17,940 bases of DNA from an uncultured Gemmatimonadota bacterium (lineage in GTDB: Bacteria; Gemmatimonadota; Gemmatimonadetes; Gemmatimonadales; GWC2-71-9): assembly GCA_937961295.1 (NCBI GenBank), contig CALGOK010000195.1, forward strand, positions 1 to 17,940, read 5' to 3'. The notes under the pieces are model-generated. The model did no database searches and had not been told where the DNA came from. It saw nothing but the letters and a program-made list of their open reading frames with translations. Positions 1-6,921 of this stretch are shown piece by piece; position 1 is the stretch's first letter, and every line of letters starts with the position of its first letter. The translations under genes and the position numbers were made by a program.

Positions 1-955
1 CCATCGCGCCCCGCGTCAGGTCCGACCGGTCGAACCGGAAGTGGACCATCTGCAGCTGGAACTCGTACGCCGGCCGCGCCGGCGGCGGCGGGGGCGGCGG
101 CGGGGGCGGCGGCGGGGGCGGCGGCGGCGGAGCCGGCGCACGCACCGTGATGCCTGCCGACGACATCAGGCCACCGCGGCGGGAGACGGCGGTCACCTGC
201 GCGGTGCCGGGGGTCGTCGCGGTGTAGCGGCCCGTGAGCGAGTCGAGCGTGCCGGGGCCGGTGAGGCGGAAGACCACCGCATCGGGCTTGCCGCAGTACG
301 TCGCGTCAGCCATGAAGGTCTGCGACTGCCCCGTCTCCATGGTCGCCGTGGTCGGCCGGATGCCGATCATGTCGGTCGAGTGGTCGCAGCCACCACCGAG
401 GACCAGCGACAGGCCGGCCTGGGCGCCGAGGTAGAGGTCAGACTCGTCGTTGAAGCCGCTGGGGATGAAGTCAGCGGTGCCCTCGACGCGGAGGTGCAGC
501 CAGCTGGTCGGCTTGATCCGGAAGCCGGTCATCGCGCCGACACCGAAGAAGTTCTCCTCGATGCCCTTGGTGAGCTTCACGTAGTTCACGCCGGCGCCGA
601 GCATCCAGCCGAGGCCGCTCCCGATCGGCGCGTTGTAGACGCCGTAGAGGTGCACCGGGAAGTACTCGAGCGGCACCGAGATGAAGCCGATCGTGGACGG
701 GATGTGCGGCTGGTTGGCTTCGAGGTCGGTCGGATTCCACGAGGCATCAAGTTCGAGCGCGAACTTGTCCGAGAGGAAGTAACCGAGTCGACCGCCCATG
801 CCGAGGCGGTTGTCATCGGGACCCGAGACATCGTACGAATCGGGATAGCCGGTGTAGCGGCCGAAGGCCCCGATCTCGACGCTGCCCTTCTGCTGTGCTG
901 CCAGCGGGGCGACCGCCATGAGCGAGGCGACGACCAACAACCCTCTGAAACGCAT
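1..955 (-). CDS. OmpA-like outer-membrane protein with Ig-like domain, partial (C-terminus missing)
   Basis: The minus-strand frame starts at an ATG at 955 behind a good Shine-Dalgarno (GGGAGGA, 959-965) and runs off the left edge after 318 codons. Residues 1-21 form a signal peptide (RFRGLLVVASLMAVAPLAAQ). Residues about 23-190 are rich in alternating aromatic and hydrophobic residues and Gly, as in an eight-stranded outer-membrane barrel. Residues about 197-272 look like a bacterial Ig-like (Big) domain with a TGRYTATTPGTAQVTA core. An uninterrupted run of 17 prolines follows (276-292). The last residues (YEFQLQMVHFRFDRSDLT) match the beginning of an OmpA C-terminal peptidoglycan-binding domain, which is cut by the window edge. 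By family knowledge it would anchor the outer membrane to the cell wall. The domain order is seen; the anchoring role is inferred. Confidence 0.85.
   Translation of the reverse strand, partial: MRFRGLLVVASLMAVAPLAAQQKGSVEIGAFGRYTGYPDSYDVSGPDDNRLGMGGRLGYFLSDKFALELDASWNPTDLEANQPHIPSTIGFISVPLEYFPVHLYGVYNAPIGSGLGWMLGAGVNYVKLTKGIEENFFGVGAMTGFRIKPTSWLHLRVEGTADFIPSGFNDESDLYLGAQAGLSLVLGGGCDHSTDMIGIRPTTATMETGQSQTFMADATYCGKPDAVVFRLTGPGTLDSLTGRYTATTPGTAQVTAVSRRGGLMSSAGITVRAPAPPPPPPPPPPPPPPPPPARPAYEFQLQMVHFRFDRSDLTRGAM
69..130 (+). repeat. GC-only 12-bp minisatellite encoding a polyproline linker
   Basis: On the coding (minus) strand about four copies of CCGCCGCCGCCC follow each other with little variation and encode the 17-proline linker between the Ig-like domain and the OmpA domain. 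Such a tract is prone to slippage by multiples of 12 bp, which would change linker length without a frameshift, and also to assembly error. Confidence 0.75.
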
Positions 956-1163
956 CCTTCCTCCCTGGTGAGTACGGATAGATCCAGCCAATCGAGGGCC
1001 GGGCCCTGCCGGACCGACGCCCCGTAAGTTGTCCCATTCCAACGTGTTCGAACAGAAACACTTGGGCGGAACCCGCGCAAGACCGGGGCCGCGACCGGGA
1101 CAATGATAACGGTCGCTCCCGACGGGCGCCGCCCGGTGGCCGCCCAGCCCCCGTGGCACCCCC

Positions 1164-1185
1164 GCCCTCGCCGATTCGCGAGGGC
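1164..1185. other. GC hairpin in a divergent intergenic region
   Basis: GCCCTCGC (1164-1171) and GCGAGGGC (1178-1185) form an 8-bp perfect stem with a 6-nt loop. It lies between the divergent genes ending upstream at 955 and starting at 1230, has no T-tract and is followed by no convergent gene, so a terminator role is doubtful. An operator or structured 5' region is possible. The rest of 956-1229 shows no gene; a short palindrome TGTTCGAACA is at 1045-1054. Confidence 0.4.
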
Positions 1186-1212
1186 ACCGGGCAGGTTGCC
1201 GCGGGGCGCGGT

Positions 1213-1218
1213 TAGATT
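1213..1218 (+). promoter_or_regulatory. Candidate -10 element (TAGATT) before the gene at 1230
   Basis: TAGATT stands 11 nt before the ATG at 1230 in an otherwise very GC-rich stretch, and no Shine-Dalgarno sequence precedes that ATG. If it is a -10 box, transcription would begin only a few bases before the start codon, giving a nearly leaderless mRNA. No convincing -35 at proper spacing was found, so this is a weak call. Confidence 0.3.
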
Positions 1219-1229
1219 GCGCCCCGCTC

Positions 1230-1931
1230 ATGACCTCCCTGCACCAGCCGTCCGTTGAGACCCGCCACACCCCCGGCGGGTTCCTTGCCCGTGCCGCTTC
1301 GCTCCTCCTCCCGGCGCTCATCCTGGCCACGCCACTCGCAGCCCAGTGGCGGGTGGAGGGGTGGTTCGGCGAGGCGTGGAACGCCCGCTCGACCCTCACC
1401 CTCTCGCAGGAGGGGGAGCCGGACATCACCGTGGACGCCGACTGGTCGACCCGGCCGTGGCGCCCCACGTGGTACTACTCGTTCCGGATCGCCAAGTGGT
1501 CGGGCAACAGCGCGTGGGCGATCGAGTACATGCACCACAAGCTCTACCTGGACAACCCGCCGGTACCCGAGGTGATCCGGTTCCGGATCACCAACGGAGT
1601 CAACAACATCCTCGCCGAGCGGCACTGGCGGACGAAGGGCTGGGAGCTGGGCGTCGGGGCCGGCCCGGCGCTGGCGGTGCCGGTGAGCACCGTGCGCGGG
1701 AAGTCGCTCGCCAACGCCGACGGGGTGTTCGGCTCGTCGTACGAGCTGGCGGGATTCACCCTGATGGGGACCGTGGCGCGACGGGTGAAGCTCCTCCCCT
1801 ACACGTACGGGTCGTTTGCCATCAAGGCGACGCTCACCCCGCTCGACGTGACGATCGCCGATGGCCGGGGCAAGCTGACCAACTACGCGGTGCACTTCCA
1901 GTACGGGCTGTCGCTGCAGGGGGATCCGTAG
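1230..1931 (+). CDS. Exported protein, probable outer-membrane beta-barrel, unknown function
   Basis: I do not recognise a named family. The 233-residue product has a long n-region followed by a hydrophobic segment (about residues 20-38, LARAASLLLPALILATPLAA) ending in a signal-peptidase-I-like AAQ site, the same ending as in the OmpA-like protein upstream. The mature part alternates hydrophobic and polar residues with many Trp, Tyr and Gly, as in beta-barrels, and ends in an aromatic-rich strand (AVHFQYGLSLQGDP). A conserved-looking core contains YMHHKLYL and ITNGVNN. The ATG at 1230 is the only plausible start that keeps the signal peptide. Its stop codon touches the long hairpin beginning at 1931, which may end its transcript. 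An outer-membrane location is inferred from composition only. Confidence 0.65.
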   Translation: MTSLHQPSVETRHTPGGFLARAASLLLPALILATPLAAQWRVEGWFGEAWNARSTLTLSQEGEPDITVDADWSTRPWRPTWYYSFRIAKWSGNSAWAIEYMHHKLYLDNPPVPEVIRFRITNGVNNILAERHWRTKGWELGVGAGPALAVPVSTVRGKSLANADGVFGSSYELAGFTLMGTVARRVKLLPYTYGSFAIKATLTPLDVTIADGRGKLTNYAVHFQYGLSLQGDP

Positions 1932-2004
1932 GAGGATGGAGGACGGAGGGTGGAGGACGGTGAGAGCCGATTCTCCACCCTCCACCCTCCGTCCTCCATC
2001 CTCC
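1931..2004. repeat. Long perfect purine/pyrimidine inverted repeat (24-bp stem, 26-nt loop)
   Basis: Left arm 1931-1954 is almost all purine (GGAGGATGGAGGACGGAGGG plus TGGA) and right arm 1981-2004 is its exact reverse complement. The loop 1955-1980 contains further GGAGGACGG and CTCCACCC segments. Both arms are built from short degenerate units GGAGGAT, GGAGGAC and GGAGGGT, and the right side continues with CCATCCTCCATCC to about 2015. It begins on the last base of the stop codon of the preceding gene. It could act as a bidirectional terminator, or be a dispersed REP/MITE-like element. The G-runs also fit a two-tier G-quadruplex. No T-tract follows. Confidence 0.8.
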
Positions 2005-2047
2005 ATCCTCCATCCTTCGTCATCTGGTGTACTCCCCGCCCGCGGGC

Positions 2048-2053
2048 TAATGT
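2048..2053 (+). promoter_or_regulatory. Candidate -10 element (TAATGT) for the GWxTD gene
   Basis: TAATGT lies 17 nt after a poor -35 match (TGGTGT, 2025-2030) and 55 nt before the ATG at 2109. It is one of few AT-containing hexamers in this intergenic stretch. Weak evidence. Confidence 0.3.
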
Positions 2054-2108
2054 CTCCCCAGCATCCATTTCCCAGCAGGTGGTGATTCCCCTCCCCTGAG
2101 GGTGGTCC

Positions 2109-4469
2109 ATGCCCTTTCGCTGCCGACGGCTGTTCGCGCCATTCGCGGTCGCGATGCTGGCCGTCGTCCCGCTCCGCGGCCAGGCCGGGGCCGAGCGCGC
2201 CGTGGTCGATTCGCTCTTCGCCGAACTGGCGGCGCTCCCACCGACCGGCGCGGTGCCGGCCGAGGGACGCTGCTCCCCGTATCGCGGAACCCTCGGTCGA
2301 TTCTGCCAGCAGATCCTGGCGGTGGCGCGTCTCGAGCGTGGCCCCGACGCCGGCCTTGCGTTCAACACCGAGATGGCGATGCGCCGCGTGATCGCCGAGA
2401 AGCCGGACTGGGCGACCGCGTTCTTCGTGCTCGGGATGGCCCGGCTCCAGCTGCCCCGCAGCGGAGTCATCGCGCGCGAGGGGCCGCTCCAGCCGCTGGG
2501 CGTCACGGCAGAGGCCGGGGCGGGGCACGCACTGGTGCGCGCACTGGAGCTCGAGCCGACGCTGCTGCTGGCCGCCGAGGCGCTGGCGATGGCACCGCTC
2601 CCGCGCGAGGGAGCGTCGCAGATGGCCGGCCGGCGCGAGATGCTGCGCACCCTCCGCCACACCCTGCCGCTCTCTCCACAGGCACGCCTGGCCACCGGGA
2701 TCGTCGAGCGCGAGGCCGGCTCGGCCGACACCGCCGTGGTGATGTTTCGCGAGGCGATGGCGCACGGCGCCGACACCGGCGTCGTGCACCTCGAGCTGGC
2801 GCGGGTGCTGTACAAGGTCGGGCGGGCTCCGGAAGGGCGCACGGTGCTGATCGCCGGCGCTGCCTTCACCCATACTCCCGTTGCCGAGCGGCGCTATCGC
2901 GAGGAACTGAGCTGGGTGGCGTCGCCGTCCGAGCTGGCGGCCTGGGATTCCCTGCCGGTGCGCGAGCGGTTTTCCTGGCTGGAGGCGTTCTGGACCGAGC
3001 GCGAGGTGCGTGACGGCCGCGGCCGGGGCGAGCGGATGATCGAGCACTACCGCCGCTATGAGGAGGCGATGAAGGAGTTCCAGGTCGTCGTGCCGCAGAC
3101 CGGTCGCCACAAGGTGCGCAGCGTGGCGCTGGCGGGGGACATGATGGACCTCGATGGCGGCGACGCGATCTATCGCGGGGGGAGCTCGTCCCGCAGCGGG
3201 ATCAGCGGGGCCGAGGCGAGCATCGAGGACGGCGAGCGCGAGCGCGCCGGCGTCTCGGACTATCTCGCCACGGTGGGAGCAGACGCGCCGTTCCGCGAGT
3301 TCGGGTTGTCGGAGCACCTGATCGACGATCGCGGGGTGATCTGGATCCGCCACGGCAAGCCCACGGAGCGCACCCACACCTCCGGAGGTTCGCCGATGGA
3401 GGGGTGGCGCTACGACAGGGCGCCCGAGCCCGACCTGGTGCTCTTCTTCGCCGAGACGATGTTCGACGGCACCTCGGGCGCATCGATCCTCGTGTCGACA
3501 CCGGCGGGGCAAGGCGGGCGCACGATCAACCAGCTCTGCGGCAACCAGCGCGGAATGTGCGACCACCTCATCCGGTACTCCCAGCCGGCCGGTGTGAACT
3601 CGCGCGGCATCCGCACTTCGGGGGCCCCCCCCGAGGTGATCCTCGACGCCAGGGAGATCGGCCGACGCCAGATCATTCGCGGCGTCACCACCGACGATTT
3701 CCGGCCCCGGTTTGACGCCCTGCTCGAGCCGGTGGTCCAGTTGTACGGCCTGACGCGGGCGGGCGGGTTCGGCCCGCGACTGCTGGTGACATTCGCGATT
3801 CCCGGCGAGAGGCTGTTGGGGAGCAAGCCACCGGAAGCTGGCGGCCGCACGGTGTACCCGATCCGGATCCGGGTGATGGCCACCATTGCCGGCGTGCCCG
3901 ATCGATTCGACCTCGACACCACCCGGATGTTCGCGGTGGCCACGCCGCTCGGTGCCGGACAGTTCCTCACCGGGACGGTCGAGGTGCAGGCGCCACCGGG
4001 GAACTACCGCGCCAGCGTGGTGATCACCGAGGGCGAGGGGCGCGGTTCGCTGGCTCGGATCGAGGGAATCGCGGTTCCGACGGGAGCGGACGCCCCGTCG
4101 ATTTCCTCGCTGGTGCTCGGCCGACAGGGCGGCGGGGCAAGCTGGAACTCGGGGACGTCGCTGGTGCCGCTCCATCCCCTCAACGCCTTCTCCCGCGACA
4201 GAGGCGCGGAGCTCTACTACCAGCTCGGTGGCCTCCAGCCGGGGGAGCGGTACCAGACCCGGGTGGAATTCTTCGACGCGATCGGCGACGACAGCCGGGC
4301 GGCGCTGACGGTGGGGTTCACCGACGAGGCGGCCGACCGCTGGGTTGAGGTCCAGCGCCGCCTCGGCCTGGAGAACCTCGCCCCCGGCCGGTACCGGGTC
4401 CGGGTGACGGTGACCGGGGCCGGGGTCACGGTGTCGGAGACGGCGTTCCTGGCGGTGGTGGAGGACTAG
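2109..4469 (+). CDS. GWxTD-domain exported protein with N-terminal repeat region
   Basis: The 786-residue product has a signal peptide (about residues 1-24, with MLAVVPLRG), then a helical Ala/Leu/Glu-rich region (about 30-270) that reads like TPR repeats, for example DTGVVHLELARVLYKVGRAP. From about residue 288 it shows the features of the GWxTD family: an FW..R......E.YRR...A...F segment (FWTEREV, HYRRYEEAMKEF), a DDRGVIWIRHGKP segment near 406 and MEGWRY near 430. The C-terminal third is beta-rich with two likely beta-sandwich modules. GWxTD proteins are found mainly in Bacteroidetes, Gemmatimonadota and relatives; their function is unknown. The start at 2109 is chosen for its Shine-Dalgarno GAGGGTGG (2098-2105) and intact signal peptide. 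An 8-C run occurs at 3625-3632 but the frame stays open. Confidence 0.75.
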   Translation: MPFRCRRLFAPFAVAMLAVVPLRGQAGAERAVVDSLFAELAALPPTGAVPAEGRCSPYRGTLGRFCQQILAVARLERGPDAGLAFNTEMAMRRVIAEKPDWATAFFVLGMARLQLPRSGVIAREGPLQPLGVTAEAGAGHALVRALELEPTLLLAAEALAMAPLPREGASQMAGRREMLRTLRHTLPLSPQARLATGIVEREAGSADTAVVMFREAMAHGADTGVVHLELARVLYKVGRAPEGRTVLIAGAAFTHTPVAERRYREELSWVASPSELAAWDSLPVRERFSWLEAFWTEREVRDGRGRGERMIEHYRRYEEAMKEFQVVVPQTGRHKVRSVALAGDMMDLDGGDAIYRGGSSSRSGISGAEASIEDGERERAGVSDYLATVGADAPFREFGLSEHLIDDRGVIWIRHGKPTERTHTSGGSPMEGWRYDRAPEPDLVLFFAETMFDGTSGASILVSTPAGQGGRTINQLCGNQRGMCDHLIRYSQPAGVNSRGIRTSGAPPEVILDAREIGRRQIIRGVTTDDFRPRFDALLEPVVQLYGLTRAGGFGPRLLVTFAIPGERLLGSKPPEAGGRTVYPIRIRVMATIAGVPDRFDLDTTRMFAVATPLGAGQFLTGTVEVQAPPGNYRASVVITEGEGRGSLARIEGIAVPTGADAPSISSLVLGRQGGGASWNSGTSLVPLHPLNAFSRDRGAELYYQLGGLQPGERYQTRVEFFDAIGDDSRAALTVGFTDEAADRWVEVQRRLGLENLAPGRYRVRVTVTGAGVTVSETAFLAVVED

Positions 4470-4470
4470 C

Positions 4471-4540
4471 AGGCGCACCCCTCGGGGTGCGCTATGCCTG
4501 CCCTACACACAGGCGCACCCTTCGGGGTGCGCGATGCTGA
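4471..4540. repeat. Tandem pair of GC hairpins, 40-nt repeat unit
   Basis: Two near-identical hairpins start 40 nt apart. The first (4473-4492) has stem GCGCACCCC/GGGGTGCGC. The second (4513-4532) has stem GCGCACCC/GGGTGCGC closed by the very stable tetraloop C(TTCG)G. Each copy is preceded by an AG and followed by ATGC. They lie directly after the GWxTD stop codon, so a termination or 3'-end-protection role is possible, although no T-tract follows. The repetition looks like a REP-type element. Two copies without spacers of uniform kind do not make a CRISPR. Confidence 0.75.
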
Positions 4541-4544
4541 CCTC

Positions 4545-4564
4545 GCGCGCCGCCAGCGGCGCGC
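4545..4564. other. Third GC hairpin upstream of argG
   Basis: GCGCGCCGC (4545-4553) and GCGGCGCGC (4556-4564) form a 9-bp perfect stem with a minimal loop, 50 nt before the argG start. With the tandem hairpins at 4473-4532 it makes a strongly structured barrier between the GWxTD gene and the arginine operon. It is not related in sequence to the other two. Confidence 0.55.
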
Positions 4565-4578
4565 CTGCAGGGCAGGCC

Positions 4579-4609
4579 TTGCGCGGCACGAATCTGGCTG
4601 CATTTTTAT
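4579..4609 (+). promoter_or_regulatory. Candidate argG operon promoter, possibly leaderless
   Basis: A possible -35 TTGCGC (4579-4584) and a T-rich -10 region around 4601-4609 (CATTTT or TTTTAT) place the transcription start at or within a few bases of the argG ATG at 4615. There is no Shine-Dalgarno before that ATG, which fits a leaderless mRNA. The AT-rich island is conspicuous in this GC-rich contig. Exact hexamers are uncertain. Confidence 0.4.
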
Positions 4610-4612
4610 GCA
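4599..4612. promoter_or_regulatory. ARG box: probable ArgR operator
   Basis: TGCAT-TTTT-ATGCA is a perfect inverted repeat with the same 5-4-5 layout as the ArgR operator of other bacteria (TGAAT-WWWW-ATTCA type). It ends 2 nt before the argG start codon, and a further half-site-like ATGCA overlaps that start codon (4615-4619). It overlaps the probable -10 region, so bound ArgR would block the promoter. The regulator itself is the last gene of this operon (13576-14043). Confidence 0.7.
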
Positions 4613-4614
4613 CT

Positions 4615-5829
4615 ATGCAAAAGACCGTCGCCCTCGCCTTCTCCGGCGGGCTGGATACCTCGTACTGCGTCCCCCGGCTGGTCGAGCGGGGTTACGCGGT
4701 GCAGACCGTGTTCGTGAACACCGGCGGGACCTCGCCCGAGGACCGCGCCCTGATCCTCAACCAGGCGATGGCGGTGGGCGCCGCGGCGCACCACGAGATC
4801 GACGCCCGCGCGGCGGTGTTCGACCGCTTCGTGAGGGTGCTGATCCAGGCCAACGTGCTGCGCGGCGAGGTGTACCCGCTGTCGGTCGCCGCCGAGCGCA
4901 CCCAGCAGGCGATCTCGGTGATCGAGGTGGCGCGGAAGATCGGTGCCGAGGCGATCGCGCACGGCTCGACCGGCGCGGGGAACGATCAGGTCCGCTTCGA
5001 CATCGCGCTGCGCGTGCTGGCGCCCGAGCTCGAGGTGATCACGCCGATCCGCGAGGAGTCGCTGTCGCGCGACAAGGCGATCGCCTATCTCGAGGCGCGC
5101 GACCTGCCGGTGCCGCCCAAGTCGGGCGCCTACTCCATCAACCGCGGCCTCTGGGGCACCACGTGGGGCGGGGGCTGGACCCACGACACCTGGGCCCAGC
5201 CGCCGGCCGAGCTGCGCGACCCGCCGGCCGACGCCCCGCCGCCGGTGGACGTGATCGTGCACTGGGAGCGCGGCGTGCCAGTGGCACTCGACGGCGCACC
5301 GCTCGAGGGGCATGACCTCGTCGACGCGCTGAGCGCACTCGCGGCGCGCTACGGGATCGGTCACGGCATCCACGTGGGCGAGACCGCGCTCGGCATCAAG
5401 GGCCGCATCGGCTTCGAGGCCGGCTCGGCGCTGATGCTCATCGCCGCACACCGCGAGCTCGAGAAGCTCGTGCTCACCAAGTGGCAGGCCTTCTGGAAGG
5501 ACCAGCTCGGCCGCTTCTACGGCGACCGGCTGCACGAGGGCCACTACTTCGACCCGACGCTGCGCGACATCGAGGCGATGGTGACCTCGTCGCAGCGCAG
5601 GGTGACCGGCGAGACGCGGCTCCACCTCACGCCCGGCCGTTTCCTGGTCACCGGAGCGACCTCACCGTACTCGATGATGGACCGCGCCGTGGCCACCTAC
5701 GGCGAGGAGAACGTGCTCTGGACGGGCGACGAGGCGAAGGCGTTCGCGCGGGTGGGGGCGATCCCCGAGCTGCTGGCGATGCGCGCCGAGCAGCGGGCGG
5801 AGGAGCTGCGCGAGAAGGACGGCGACTGA
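4615..5829 (+). CDS. argG: Argininosuccinate synthase
   Basis: This enzyme joins citrulline and aspartate using ATP to make argininosuccinate, the penultimate step of arginine synthesis. The 404-residue product has the ATP-pyrophosphatase P-loop AFSGGLDTS (8-16), the nearby NTGG segment, and STGAGNDQVRF (118-128), all characteristic of ArgG. EYSINxGLWGT-like sequence is present as AYSINRGLWGTTWGGG, and the overall sequence is closer to the Bacteroidetes form than to the E. coli or Bacillus forms as I recall them. The ATG at 4615 is preferred to the upstream ATG at 4534 because the conserved protein begins with QKTVALAFSGG and because the ARG box and promoter lie between the two. It is the first gene of the operon; the next gene starts 3 nt after its stop. 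Confidence 0.93.
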   Translation: MQKTVALAFSGGLDTSYCVPRLVERGYAVQTVFVNTGGTSPEDRALILNQAMAVGAAAHHEIDARAAVFDRFVRVLIQANVLRGEVYPLSVAAERTQQAISVIEVARKIGAEAIAHGSTGAGNDQVRFDIALRVLAPELEVITPIREESLSRDKAIAYLEARDLPVPPKSGAYSINRGLWGTTWGGGWTHDTWAQPPAELRDPPADAPPPVDVIVHWERGVPVALDGAPLEGHDLVDALSALAARYGIGHGIHVGETALGIKGRIGFEAGSALMLIAAHRELEKLVLTKWQAFWKDQLGRFYGDRLHEGHYFDPTLRDIEAMVTSSQRRVTGETRLHLTPGRFLVTGATSPYSMMDRAVATYGEENVLWTGDEAKAFARVGAIPELLAMRAEQRAEELREKDGD

Positions 5830-5832
5830 CCG

Positions 5833-6921
5833 ATGGTCGTCACGACGCGGATCAAGCTCGACCGGATCGCCTCGTCGACCCGCAATGCGGGGATCGGCGA
5901 GGAGGTGATCGTCGGCGACCAGATCGTCGCCGCCGAAGGATATGTGCTGGCGGTCCGGATCCTCGAGGACAAGGCCACCTACAACCAGCTCGAGGATCCC
6001 AGCGGCCGGATGGTGCAGCTGCGGGCCGGTGACATCCTGGCCGGCACGCTGGGCGCCCGGCGCGCGCTGCGCGGCTACGCCGGCGAGGTGCCGGCGAACA
6101 TCGCCGTGGGCGACACGATCGAGGTGCTCAACCTCGGCGGCATCCTCGGCCGCTGCACGTCGGTGAATCCCGAGATCGGCCCGCCGTTCAAGGCCGAGGT
6201 GCTCGGCGCGATCCTGGCCTTCCCCGAGCTGGGCGACCGCGTCGGCCGTCCCGCGCACATCAAGGACCACGCGATCGCGGCCGCCGAGATGCTCACCTGC
6301 GACGTGCCGGTGGTGTACGTGGCGGGCACCTGCATGAACGCGGGCAAGACGGTGGCGGCCACCGAGCTGGTGCGGGGGCTGATGCGCGACGGGTACCGGG
6401 TGGGTGCGGTGAAGCTCACCGGCGTGTCGCTGATGCGCGACGCGATGGTGATGCGCGACGCGGGGGCGGTCGCCGCGCTCACCTTCAACGACGCCGGCGC
6501 GGCCAGCACCAAGGCCGGGATGACGGTGCCGGTCGCGCGCGGCCTCCTCAACACGCTCACCGAGCCGCTCGGCGCCCGCCCGGACGTGATCGTCGCCGAG
6601 CTCGGTGACGGCATCCTTGGCGAGTACGGCGTGCAGGACATTCTCCGTGCACCGGACCTCACCGCGCTCGGCGCGGCGTGGGTGATGGCCGCGCCCGATC
6701 CCGTGGGGTGCTGGGGCGCGCGCGAGCTGATGCAGCGCGACTACGGCCTCGCGATCACCGTGTTCACGGGTCCGGCCACCGACAACGCAGTGGGCAGCAC
6801 CTACATCACCGACACGCTGGGCCTCCCGGCCCACAATGCGCGTCGTGACGCCGCGGGGCTGCTGGAGCGGGTTCGCGAGTCGCTGGCCGCGTGGCGCGCG
6901 CGGCGCGAGGTGACGGCATGA
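5833..6921 (+). CDS. P-loop NTPase-fold protein, DUF1611/DgcN-like; candidate N-acylglutamate synthase
   Basis: The 362-residue product has no classical arginine-enzyme signature. Residues about 25-130 form a beta-rich domain with conserved-looking turns (RAGDILAGTLGARRALRGY, VLNLGGILGRC). The second half is a SIMIBI-type P-loop domain: Walker A GTCMNAGKT (165-173), a following VKLTGV strand (193-198), and a Walker-B-like DVIVAELGDG (251-260). The order of these elements resembles dethiobiotin synthetase/CobQ-type proteins and the C-terminal domain of DUF1611, a family that includes the D-glutamate N-acetyltransferase DgcN. The gene is locked between argG (3 nt) and argC (ATGA overlap), so it very probably works in arginine synthesis. 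The window shows no ArgA, GNAT or ArgJ, and this protein could supply the first acylation step. That function is inference; the family link is from memory of motif layout. An unrelated regulatory or ligase role remains possible. Confidence 0.55.
   Translation: MVVTTRIKLDRIASSTRNAGIGEEVIVGDQIVAAEGYVLAVRILEDKATYNQLEDPSGRMVQLRAGDILAGTLGARRALRGYAGEVPANIAVGDTIEVLNLGGILGRCTSVNPEIGPPFKAEVLGAILAFPELGDRVGRPAHIKDHAIAAAEMLTCDVPVVYVAGTCMNAGKTVAATELVRGLMRDGYRVGAVKLTGVSLMRDAMVMRDAGAVAALTFNDAGAASTKAGMTVPVARGLLNTLTEPLGARPDVIVAELGDGILGEYGVQDILRAPDLTALGAAWVMAAPDPVGCWGARELMQRDYGLAITVFTGPATDNAVGSTYITDTLGLPAHNARRDAAGLLERVRESLAAWRARREVTA

Noticed and set aside
1045..1054. Palindrome TGTTCGAACA as a LexA-type operator
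   Set aside because: Ten bases only, no second site, and the flanking genes are outer-membrane proteins rather than SOS genes.
1212..4478. A 1088-codon open frame on the minus strand, and many others of several hundred codons in this contig
   Set aside because: They lie opposite well-supported genes, show Arg/His/Ala/Pro-rich composition typical of antisense frames in GC-rich DNA, and contain no motif of any family.
4471..4540. CRISPR array
   Set aside because: Only two repeat copies, each a self-complementary hairpin, and no cas genes in the window.
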